Of a DNA stretch of 64,000 nt, positions 55,298-61,378 are shown piece by piece. The notes beneath the pieces are model-generated. The model was not told where the DNA came from, searched no databases, and worked only from the letters and a program-made list of their open reading frames with translations. A program made the position numbers and the translations under genes. This DNA comes from Rhodoferax sp. (GTDB lineage Bacteria; Pseudomonadota; Gammaproteobacteria; Burkholderiales; Burkholderiaceae_C), in assembly GCA_024236015.1 (NCBI GenBank), contig JACKLK010000009.1, positions 1 through 64,000 on the forward strand, written 5' to 3'. The stretch's first letter is position 1, and each line of letters begins with the position of its first letter.

Positions 55298-56364
55298 GCG
55301 TAGATCATCGCGCAGTTTTCCCGTGCCACCGGGTGGTTGAAGGCGTCGGGCGGTGGCGACGGCGCCGACGATACCCCCGGCAACGCGTCGAGCGGACTGG
55401 CCGTGCCCCCGGCCGTGATCTTGAGGACATGGGTGTAGATCATGGTGGTGCTGACATCCGAATGGCCGAGCAGCTCCTGCACGGTGCGAATGTCGGTGCC
55501 GGCCTGCAGCAGGTGGGTGGCGAACGAATGGCGCAAGGTATGCACGGATACCGGTTTGTGGATGCCGGCGGCGGCCACGGCCTTTTTCAGCGCGCGTTGC
55601 AGGCGTTCTTCGTACAGGTGATGGCGGCGCACCTCGCCCGACCGCGGATCGGTGGACAAGGTGGGCGAGGGGAATACCCAGAACCATCCCCAGCGCCGAC
55701 CGACACCGGGGTACTTGGACTCGAGGGCGTGCGGCACCTCGACGCCGCTGTGCTGCGCCTGGCGGTCGGCCTCCCATCGTGCCCGGGCTGCCAGCACCTG
55801 GACCCGCAGGTCTGCCGCCAGGGAGCGGGGCAACATGACGACCCTGTCCTTGTTGCCCTTGGCCTGGCGCACGACGATGACATGACGGTCGAAATCGACG
55901 TCTTTCACGCGCAGGCGCAACCCCTCCATCAGCCGCATGCCGGTGCCGTACAACAGGCGCGCGACCAGACACACCACATCCGCGGGCAAGGCCGCCAGCA
56001 CCGCGGCGACCTCCGCTTGCGTCAACACGGACGGAATGCGCCGAGGCGCAGACGGACGGTTGAGATTGTCGAGCCACGGCAGGTCGACGCCCAGCACCTC
56101 GCGGTACAGGAACAGCAGGGCACTCAGGGCCTGGTTGTGGGTGGACGCCGACACCTTGCGCTCGTTGGCCAGCATGCTCAGGAACGCCTCGACCTCCGCC
56201 GGCCCCATGTCGCGCGGATGCCGCAGACCATGCCAACGGATGAAAAACCGCACCCAATACGTATACAGCTTTTCGGTGCTGAGGCTATAGTGCATATAGC
56301 GAATCCGCTCCCGAACCTGGTCCATCAGGCGTGTGGACTGCAAGGCCGGTCTGCGGGGTTTCAT
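55294..56364 (-). CDS. intI: Integron integrase (IntI-type tyrosine recombinase)
   Basis: A 356-residue protein from MKPRRPALQSTRLMDQVRERIRYMHYS, close in pattern to IntI1. Catalytic residues are in LLYGTGMRLMEGLRLRVKD (Arg), HTLRHSFATHLL (His, Arg), LLGHSDVSTTMIYTHVLK (His and the Tyr nucleophile). The integron-specific additional helix region is present: ALESKYPGVGRRWGWFWVFP and STDPRSGEVRRHHLYEERLQRALKKAV. That insert separates IntI from XerC/D. The gene looks intact. It faces away from the cassette array, as expected. An in-frame Met further up (56421) would lie before the promoter, so I used 56364. The -10 and LexA-like box lie just upstream. Confidence 0.95.
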   Translation of the reverse strand: MKPRRPALQSTRLMDQVRERIRYMHYSLSTEKLYTYWVRFFIRWHGLRHPRDMGPAEVEAFLSMLANERKVSASTHNQALSALLFLYREVLGVDLPWLDNLNRPSAPRRIPSVLTQAEVAAVLAALPADVVCLVARLLYGTGMRLMEGLRLRVKDVDFDRHVIVVRQAKGNKDRVVMLPRSLAADLRVQVLAARARWEADRQAQHSGVEVPHALESKYPGVGRRWGWFWVFPSPTLSTDPRSGEVRRHHLYEERLQRALKKAVAAAGIHKPVSVHTLRHSFATHLLQAGTDIRTVQELLGHSDVSTTMIYTHVLKITAGGTASPLDALPGVSSAPSPPPDAFNHPVARENCAMIYA

Positions 56365-56378
56365 GGTGCAATTTATAA

Positions 56379-56394
56379 CTGTCTTTTCATCCAG
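56379..56394 (-). promoter_or_regulatory. LexA (SOS) box upstream of intI
   Basis: On the minus strand this reads CTGGATGAAAAGACAG, and CTGT-N8-ACAG is the SOS consensus, so seven of eight fixed bases match. It overlaps the candidate -10 of the intI promoter by two bases and ends 14 bases before the intI start codon, a typical repressor position. LexA control of integron integrases is established in several groups. Confidence 0.6.
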
Positions 56395-56421
56395 TATATG
56401 ATCCGGAAACCGAGGCTGCAA
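56393..56421 (-). promoter_or_regulatory. Candidate sigma70 promoter of intI-dinB
   Basis: On the minus strand TTGCAG (56416-56421) is followed after 17 bases by TATACT (56393-56398), close to the sigma70 -10 consensus. Transcription would start near 56386, giving a leader of about 22 bases. The LexA-like box overlaps the -10. Confidence 0.5.
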
Positions 56422-56500
56422 GGGGCTTGCGGGGTGGTTTCGTACCCAATGTATATGACTGACGCTGTTTTATCCGGTGTGGGTTATCGGTCGACATTGC

Positions 56501-56507
56501 GTTATAG
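56501..56507 (+). other. Putative attI core point
   Basis: GTTATAG lies in the 153-base region between intI and the first cassette gene, within GCGTTATAGCGC. The first cassette's R'' (GTTTAAC) predicts that the cassette should begin GTTAAAC, which matches here at five of seven positions. A weak promoter-like pair TTGCGG-17-TGTATA (56427-56455) on the plus strand could be the cassette promoter Pc. Both calls are tentative. Confidence 0.35.
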
Positions 56508-56517
56508 CGCTTGTTTC

Positions 56518-57147
56518 ATGCGATTCATATTTGTAATCCTCGGAGTATTCGCATTGGCGAGCTGTTCCTTCACTAGTAAACCCTACAGTTACACGCCACC
56601 CATTGATAAGGTTCTGCAGGATCCTTTGCCCGGTCAGGCAATTGCATACTTCCTGCGTGCTCCGCACGACGAGATCGATCTTGAAGTGTTTGCTGCGGAC
56701 AAGAAGGTCGCGGTATTGCGGGAGGGCACATACTCAGCCATTAGCCTTGCGCCTGGGACACACGTCATCACCGTAAGGGAAACTTCGATATTTGGAACCG
56801 GTCCTGAAGTGGCGCCAGCATTTCAGATCATTGCGAAGTCAGGTGAGCGACGCTTCTTCAACATATCGGGAGCGATTAGGAGAACTCTCAGTATTTACGG
56901 AGGTATACCAATTGCTGGCACCGGGATCGTGGCCAACTCACGTGGCTGGAAGGAAGTGAGTGAGCTTGACGCTCAAGGCCTGATGTCTATTTCGATCCGC
57001 ATGGAAGAAGCACGGAAACTGATGCCTCCTGCCGAGGCGCCGGTTACCGATGGGGCGCGCAGAGTCTCGGTGACGCTAGCAAGGATTCAGCGGTTTAACA
57101 GTGCTGATCGACCCGTAGGCAGTCGCGCTGCTCAGCGCCAGCGTTAA
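56518..57147 (+). CDS. Cassette 1: exported lipoprotein of unknown function
   Basis: A 209-residue intact frame, MRFIFVILGVFALASCSF, where the lipobox LASC marks a lipoprotein. The mature part reads GQAIAYFLRAPHDEIDLEVFAADKKVAVLREGTYSAISLAPGTHVITV and FQIIAKSGERRFFNISG. This resembles the DUF2846-like or PEGA-like small lipoproteins that bind or sense in the envelope, but I do not recognise a specific family. The stop TAA falls inside the attC core, as in many cassettes. It is the only gene of the array without a visible lesion. Confidence 0.75.
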   Translation: MRFIFVILGVFALASCSFTSKPYSYTPPIDKVLQDPLPGQAIAYFLRAPHDEIDLEVFAADKKVAVLREGTYSAISLAPGTHVITVRETSIFGTGPEVAPAFQIIAKSGERRFFNISGAIRRTLSIYGGIPIAGTGIVANSRGWKEVSELDAQGLMSISIRMEEARKLMPPAEAPVTDGARRVSVTLARIQRFNSADRPVGSRAAQRQR

Positions 57148-57149
57148 CC
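57093..57149 (+). other. attC site of cassette 1
   Basis: R'' is GTTTAAC (57093-57099) and R' is GTTAACC (57143-57149). Between them L'' GTGCTGA (57101-57107) can pair with L' TCAGCGC (57132-57138), with one G-T wobble. Total length is 57 bases, the classic minimum for attC. This is the most complete attC in the array. Confidence 0.75.
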
Positions 57150-57151
57150 AC

Positions 57152-57415
57152 ATGCCATTGAAGGGCAGTACAGAGTGGATCGCGACGGAGCGGTCGGACG
57201 CATGGTGGAGGCTACTGTTGACGAAACATGAAAGCGGTCGAGATTGTTCGGTCGTGGGAGGAGTGGTCATTCTTCAAACGTTGAGTCCACGTCAGTTGAG
57301 TACGATCGACAGCACGCTGACAGGACTCGGTCTTCGAAAGTTCGACGCTCGGCGTCTGTCGCGTTATGCGTCATGGGAAAACCACTTGGCCCGCCACAGT
57401 AAACTCACAAAGTAG
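57152..57415 (+). CDS. Cassette 2 small open frame, 87 residues
   Basis: Starts three bases after the GTTAACC core, MPLKGSTEWIATERSDAWWRLLLTKHE, and runs to a TAG at 57413. I recognise no domain. It crosses the next core site (57363-57369), so its C-terminal 17 or so residues may be accidental, with a lost stop. Position just after a core supports it being a cassette gene; coding status is uncertain. Confidence 0.35.
   Translation: MPLKGSTEWIATERSDAWWRLLLTKHESGRDCSVVGGVVILQTLSPRQLSTIDSTLTGLGLRKFDARRLSRYASWENHLARHSKLTK
57363..57369 (+). other. Cassette 2/3 junction core site
   Basis: GTTATGC, preceded by GC. It is the exact reverse complement of the R'' GCATAAC at 57915, so cassette 3 begins here. 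The rest of the attC is poorly preserved: GACAGCACGC (57308-57317) and GGCGTCTGTC (57351-57360) could form L'' and L', but no R'' is clear. Confidence 0.5.
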
Positions 57416-57425
57416 CCGGAGGTAA

Positions 57426-57640
57426 CTGTCCATTCAGGTCGAGGAGCTTTCAGCCGCGCAAGACTTTGCCGCCGAGGATCGAGCGCGCCTCCGGCAGAGA
57501 ATGTTGGCCTGGCAACAAGAGTCTGATGGAAGTTGCAACCTGATCGCGAAATAGAGCGCAGTATCGCGGAGATCGAGTCAGCGCCGAACTCGTTCGGCGA
57601 AGAGGTTCATGCGAAGCGAGGCGCCTGGATACGGCGGTGA
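57426..57640 (+). pseudogene. Cassette 3: relic of a RelB/addiction-module antitoxin
   Basis: GGAGGT lies just before CTGTCC, where an ATG has probably been lost by one deleted base. The frame reads SIQVEELSAAQDFAAEDRARLRQRML, a typical opening of addiction-module antitoxins (PF09720 type). After a frame change comes IERSIAEIESAPNSFGEEVHAKRGAWIRR and a TGA that overlaps the toxin GTG. The protein is broken by at least two indels. Neighbouring toxin relic supports the identification. Confidence 0.6.
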
Positions 57641-57957
57641 GAACCGTCAGGTATCACCAGAGGCTCGCGCCGAGTTCTGGAACAGGTCGACTTCTATGCA
57701 GCAACCGTCCTCGGCTGGCGGAGACTTCGACAGAGCGGGCAGATGCGAGACAGGTCGGCGCAGGCGCCGCGGCAAAGTACAGAGGCAAGACACGCCGAGT
57801 TGTGGACCGCCAATCCGTTCTCGCTGGTCTATCTTCATCGCGGCGATGATGTCTATGTCATCGCTGTCGCGCCAATGCGGCGTAAGCCGGCTACTGGAGG
57901 GCGCGCCTTAGGACGCATAACATTCTTTTCCATCGGGCTGCTTGCGGCGTCCGCTGA
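57637..57957 (+). pseudogene. Cassette 3: relic of a RelE/ParE-family toxin
   Basis: Begins with GTG overlapping the antitoxin stop. Reading with frame changes gives MRTVRYH, EARAEFW, QVDFYAA, later KYRGKTRRVVDRQ, then NPFSLVYLHRGDDVYVIAVAPMRRKP and finally YWRAR to a TGA at 57955-57957 inside the attC. The PFSLVY...IAVAPMRRKPGYW block is the C-terminal signature of the RelE/ParE toxins. At least three one-base deletions are needed (after TATCAC, after TTCTGG, and in CCGGC before TACTGG), plus a further change before PFSLVY. So the toxin is dead. Confidence 0.7.
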
Positions 57958-57972
57958 AATCAAGCGTTAGCC
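57915..57972 (+). other. attC site of cassette 3
   Basis: R'' GCATAAC (57915-57921) and R' GTTAGCC (57966-57972) with CAAGC before R', as in class 1 cassette attC sites (TTAATTCAAGCGTTAG). R'' is the exact reverse complement of the cassette's own start core GTTATGC. Internal arms are imperfect. Length 58 bases. Confidence 0.7.
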
Positions 57973-58146
57973 TTTATCCCAGTCGTAGTGCGCCATGGAT
58001 ATTCGAACAAAATACGAGATCTGCGTCACTTGCGTTTAGGGGTTTGCTGCCCCCTCTGACGTTCAATGTTGTCGGTGTTGACGCGAAACTCCTGGCACAG
58101 AAAGGCCGACATTGAGACCGAACCGACCTAATACAGCGATCAGCGG

Positions 58147-58374
58147 TTGAGTTCGAGGTGGAGTTTCGACGCATTTCATTGTCGAAATGGTGCCTGCACT
58201 ATTGGCCTATACGGAGGGTCGAGCATTGTGCGGCGTGAGAGATCAGTCCTGCCAGAATTTTCGAGATCAATCTTGGCTCATCAAATTTTCCAAGAGCAAG
58301 AAGACGGATACTTGTCCGTCGATACCTTGGCGATGGAGCCGCTTGGTGAACGACGATTGGGTTTAGTTTCGTGA
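58147..58374 (+). CDS. Cassette 4 open frame, 75 residues, doubtful
   Basis: A frame beginning with TTG runs 75 codons: SSRWSFDAFHCRNGACTIGLYGG, then LPEFSRSILAHQIFQEQEDGYLSVDTLAMEPLGERRLGLVS. No family is recognised, and there is no good ribosome site. It is the longest plus-strand frame of cassette 4 (57966-58450), whose other 180 bases upstream hold only a 14-codon frame from 57996. It may be part of a decayed gene. Confidence 0.25.
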   Translation: MSSRWSFDAFHCRNGACTIGLYGGSSIVRRERSVLPEFSRSILAHQIFQEQEDGYLSVDTLAMEPLGERRLGLVS

Positions 58375-58409
58375 AAGCGATAGGTTGCTCGTCGCGACAC
58401 GCAGAGCAG

Positions 58410-58456
58410 GTTGCGCTTCGCGGCGCATGCTGCGGCGGACAGCGCCAACGTTAGAT
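58410..58456 (+). other. Partial attC of cassette 4
   Basis: R' is GTTAGAT (58450-58456), identical to the core in aadA cassettes. Just before it AGCGCCAAC (58441-58449) can pair with GTTGCGCT (58410-58417), leaving one extra-helical base. No good R'' is seen upstream, so the site is probably degenerate. Confidence 0.5.
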
Positions 58457-58742
58457 GGCAGAAATGAAAGTCATGGCGCTCGTAGATGCCGTCTTGCCGT
58501 TAGAGGAGCGGACGAGCCGGTTATCTGTGCCGGAGCCTTTTCCTGAAGCAGAGGCGGTGAGTCACTAGTACAGAGGACTACGGCATCCCAGACAGATGCG
58601 TCGCGAAGGTTTCTCCTATTTCCTCGAGAAGGAGGATGTGCTTGAATTGCTCGAAACGATCTCAATCAAGGGGTCTCGCGAGAAGCGCAGGCTGCATTCG
58701 TTGCATTACGCCGTGTTTGATGCCTACCCAATGGTTCTATGA
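58455..58742 (+). pseudogene. Cassette 5: 95-codon frame with internal amber codon
   Basis: The ATG overlaps the GTTAGAT core, as in many cassettes. The frame reads MAEMKVMALVDAVLPLEERTSRLSVPEPFPEAEAVSH, then TAG (58566-58568), and continues in the same frame with YRGLRHPRQMRREGFSYFLEKEDVLELLETISIKG and on to TGA at 58740-58742. One base change would restore a 95-residue protein. I do not recognise the family. A second start at the internal ATG (58596) could give a 48-residue product. Confidence 0.5.
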
Positions 58743-58781
58743 GCTTCCGGATTGCTAGCTGTGGACTTGTGGCTGGTTGCC

Positions 58782-58865
58782 ATCTAGCCTGCCGGCCAAC
58801 GCGGATCCGGCATCAAGGAGGTCGGCTTCGCCGCATCGGTTGCTTGGTTGCCTTCAGCGTTAGGC
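58782..58865 (+). other. attC site of cassette 5
   Basis: R'' ATCTAGC (58782-58788) is the reverse complement of the cassette's own start core GTTAGAT at six of seven positions. R' is GTTAGGC (58859-58865), the commonest cassette core. GGCCAAC and GGTTGCC lie in positions suited to L'' and L'. Length 84 bases. Confidence 0.65.
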
Positions 58866-58897
58866 GGCACAGGATGTCCGTTCTGCGCCTCAACCGC

Positions 58898-59438
58898 ATG
58901 AAAACCCAATACTTCACCGCCACCAGCCTGACGGCTTCATTGCCACCGAGGATGATTCGATCGATTGGCTTGTTCCCACTGGGGACATCAACGACACGGC
59001 TACGCGTTCATCGCCACATGGTGCCCCAGCCAGGCGCGCTAGCGCCGAGTGGATGCTTCGTCACCCGAGAAGGTGTCGGGAGTCGGTCACCGTGGCCGTA
59101 TTCCCAACCCAGTTTCACCATCGGCAACGCCGCTGGTCGCCGGCGCGGACATCGGCCAGCCAGCGGTGATAAGGCCCTACATACGCATACGGTGGCTGCC
59201 GCGGCCGGCAAGAACGTCTGATCGGCGGAGGAGACCTCCGCAGGACAGTTCTAGACGCGGGGCTCTGGATGAGGCGTCATTCAGGTCGGTTCAGTTACTT
59301 GGCCGCGGGCAGCCCCTCTTCCCGCGCCGAATCACAAGTCCAGGAGGCTACTGTCCGTGCGTCAGGTTGGCACCGGTTTGCAGAATTGCACTACGAACTT
59401 CCCAGACCACCAAGCCCGGTGCCGCCTAACCTCGTATA
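58898..59438 (+). pseudogene. Cassette 6: relic of a RibD-C / DHFR-family reductase gene
   Basis: Starts 33 bases after the GTTAGGC core with MKTQYFTATSL. Following the coding pattern through frame changes gives DGFIATEDDSIDWL, GDINDT, YAFIAT, EWMLRHPEK, SRSPWPYSQPSF, AAAGKNV, IGGGDL, DAGL, GQPLFPRRI, and FAELHYELPRP. This matches dihydrofolate-reductase-like RibD C-terminal proteins. The gene is broken by many single-base indels. The TAG that probably ended it is at 59436-59438. Confidence 0.65.
59424..59430 (+). other. R'' half of the attC of cassette 6 (interrupted)
   Basis: GCCTAAC is the exact reverse complement of the cassette's start core GTTAGGC. ATTCAAGCGC follows shortly (59441-59450), like the L'' region of class 1 cassette attC sites. 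No R' is found within 150 bases; the next core is 59945, beyond an IS relic. So the attC seems split. Confidence 0.6.
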
Positions 59439-59668
59439 GGATTCAAGCGCAAGAAACTGACCGATAGTTTTGGCTGTTGGCAAGGCCAGTCGTATGTCCG
59501 GCATCTGTGGGGATCGTGGTTGTGTCCGCCGACATGGAATTGCGTCATCGGTGGCCAGCGCGCACGAGCGGCAGGCCAGAGGTTGCCGGAAGAGTTATCG
59601 GCGCCGAACGATGTGGGTGGTCCCTGGTTGGCCATTGAATGGTCGATCAACTCGTCGCAGCTGATGGT

Positions 59669-59899
59669 GAGGGACACGTCGCGGTTGGCAAACCAGCGCT
59701 CGAACTGGGTGCGGGTGAGCCGGTGGGTTTGCACCACCTGCCAGGCGTCGTCGGCCACGGCGAGTTGAAAAGCAGACTTTGCCAAATCGACGGCAACGGT
59801 TGTAGCATTCATGTCGGACTCCTTACGAATGTTGAAGACCTGATCCCCACGCCAATGAAGACCAGAGCGCCAATGTGGCGCAAACAAACGGGGAGTCCA
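59669..59899 (-). mobile_element. IS110/IS1111-family insertion sequence remnant
   Basis: On the minus strand a start at 59812 gives MNATTVAVDLAKSAFQLAVAD, then THRLTRTQFERWFANRD. This is the N-terminus of IS1111-type DEDD transposases, with the first catalytic Asp in VAVDLAK. Similarity stops after about 48 codons (59669), so most of the gene is lost. TGGACTCCCC (59890-59899 read on minus), about 80 bases upstream of the start, may be a subterminal repeat; no partner is seen on the left. The remnant lies between the R'' at 59424 and core at 59945. Confidence 0.75.
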
Positions 59900-59944
59900 T
59901 CCCATCATTCCATCGGACGGCCACGCCGACCGATCCATTCCAGC

Positions 59945-59951
59945 GTTAACC
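59945..59951 (+). other. Core site starting cassette 7
   Basis: GTTAACC preceded by CAGC, the same core and context as at 57141-57149. It ends the split attC of cassette 6 and starts the cassette that carries the acetyltransferase. The ATG of that gene is four bases on. Confidence 0.65.
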
Positions 59952-59954
59952 GTC

Positions 59955-60499
59955 ATGGACACATCCGGTTTCGACACTCTCCCGCGTATTGGCAACGGGT
60001 TCGTGCTCAGGCGACTCACAGCGAAGACTTGCCAGAGTTTCAGGCGTACCGCCACGATCCAGAGGTCGGCCGGTATCAGGGTTGGTCGCCCATGTCAGAC
60101 GACGAGGCGACCGCGTTCCTCAGCGAAATGAACACTGCGCCGCTTCTCAATCCAGGCAACTGGACTCAGATCGGTATCGCCGAGCCAATCACTCGGCGCC
60201 TCATCGGTGACATCGGTATGCTGCTCGACCAGGAAGGCCGCTACGCGGAAGTTGGCGTTACCCTGGCGCGCCATGCCCAGGGTCGCGGCATTGCCACAGC
60301 TGCGGTGCGCGAGGCAGTCAAGCTCATCTTCGCGGTCACCCAAGTCGATCAAGTCCTCGGAATCACCGATGCGAGGAACTCCGCATCTGTTTGCCTGCTT
60401 GAGCGCATAGGCATGCGCAAGACAGAAACCACGAATGCTGTCTTCCGCGGAGAACCGTGCGTTGAGTATGTCTACACCGTGCTTCGCAATGACGGCTAG
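59955..60499 (+). pseudogene. Cassette 7: GNAT acetyltransferase with one frameshift
   Basis: The natural start is ATG at 59955: MDTSGFDTLPRIGNGFVLRRLTA. At about 60022 the coding pattern moves to another frame, EDLPEFQAYRHDPEVGRYQGW, and continues intact to TAG at 60497-60499. Inserting one base between 60022 and 60023 restores a 181-residue RimJ/RimL-like N-acetyltransferase. RHAQGRGIATAAVREAVKLIF holds the acetyl-CoA site. If the frame is truly broken only a 270-base-lower product from an internal start could be made. Confidence 0.75.
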
Positions 60500-60866
60500 C
60501 CCTTCTACGGAGCCGACTCGCATGGTTGAACGGTTTGCTGCCTTGCATTCGGGCTGTTTGTACAGCGGCTGCTGCTGCCCTTGATGGCTGTTCGCGGCCA
60601 AGGTTCCCATCTCCCCGGTGTACCAAAAGTACAGTCCATATATCGGATTTTCCCCAGTCGGGTTTGACCTTCATCCCATCACTGCGCTTGTTGCAAACTC
60701 TCCTTCAAAACGGTTTCCGTCGGCCTTCCCGGCCATGTCTGTCGACTCCCGGTTCTATCGCAGAAGCCGGGACCAACATGGAGCCTGACGCTGCGTTCGC
60801 GCAACACGGCTGCGCCAGGTCACGGACCCGACCCTGAACCTCATCCCCGCTGTGTAGGAGCCCACC
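60500..60866. other. Gene-free right end of the integron
   Basis: No convincing gene lies here. GGTTGAAC (60524-60531) resembles the R'' GGTTAAC expected for the cassette that starts at 59945, but no R' follows, so this is probably a truncated last attC. A short hairpin TGTAC-CAAAA-GTACA is at 60619-60633. The rest looks like decayed DNA up to the AGGAG of the next gene. Confidence 0.5.
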
Positions 60867-61262
60867 TTGTTCTCACATGTCTTTGTCGGCGTCGGTGATT
60901 TTGACCGCGCCCTCGCGTTCTACGAACCGTTGATGGCATCGCTGGGCATCGAGGCCCGTTTCTGCGAGCGAAGCCGTCCCTGGGCGGGCTGGCAGTCCAG
61001 CCCGGGTCCCCGGCCGCTTTTCCTCATCGGCAAACCGTATGATCGACTCGCGGCCTCACCCGGAAATGGCAACATGGTGGCGTTCCTGGCGCAGACCCGA
61101 GCCATCGTGGATCAGGCGTTTCGTGTCGCCCTGGCTCACGGTGGCGTACCGGAAGGGCCGCCGGGTGTGAGGCCCCAATACCACGAGAACTACTACGGAG
61201 CCTATTTCCGGGATCCCGATGCAAACAAGCTGTGTGTCGTCTGTCACGCTGGGCCATTCTGA
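60867..61262 (+). CDS. VOC-superfamily (glyoxalase-like) protein
   Basis: A 131-residue protein from a TTG start (FSHVFVGVGDFDRALAFYEPLMASLG), chosen because AGGAG lies six bases upstream. The first metal His is in MFSHVFVGV, and the C-terminal AYFRDPDANKLCVVCH is the usual final strand, with Asn-Lys-Leu instead of the Glu ligand. It is a single VOC module of unknown substrate, and the first intact gene right of the integron. Confidence 0.8.
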   Translation: MFSHVFVGVGDFDRALAFYEPLMASLGIEARFCERSRPWAGWQSSPGPRPLFLIGKPYDRLAASPGNGNMVAFLAQTRAIVDQAFRVALAHGGVPEGPPGVRPQYHENYYGAYFRDPDANKLCVVCHAGPF

Positions 61263-61378
61263 ACCGGCCGCCCTCTGGCGCTTGACGCCCGGGCCTTCCG
61301 GCGATCCGACGCCCGGCGCGCTGCGGATGATGTCAAATGCCAGGCTGCGGATTGACACGGCATGGGAGGCCGTCGCGC

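Larger units (their letters stand above)
55294..60531. mobile_element. Chromosomal integron: intI plus about seven degenerate gene cassettes
   Basis: An intact intI on the minus strand is followed to its right by a stretch with more A and T than the flanks. It carries small plus-strand genes separated by GTTRRRY core sites at 57143, 57363, 57966, 58450, 58859 and 59945. For the cassettes starting at 57363 and 58859 the R'' of the attC at their ends is the exact reverse complement of their own start (GCATAAC and GCCTAAC). For the one starting at 58450 it is 6/7 (ATCTAGC). Genes start a few bases after the cores. The end is taken at a remnant core at 60524-60531. Confidence 0.85.

Noticed and set aside
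57281..57301. Two GTTGAGT sequences that fit the integron core consensus (57280-57286 and 57295-57301)
   Set aside because: No matching R'' or stem arms and no cassette start nearby; probably chance within cassette 2.
58146..58152. GTTGAGT core-like sequence in cassette 4
   Set aside because: Nearest RYYYAAC-like sequence is only about 25 bases away, too close for an attC.
60601..60860. Possible group IIC-attC intron or other element at the right end of the integron
   Set aside because: I looked for a domain V-like hairpin and reverse transcriptase code and saw neither; only a 5-bp hairpin is present.
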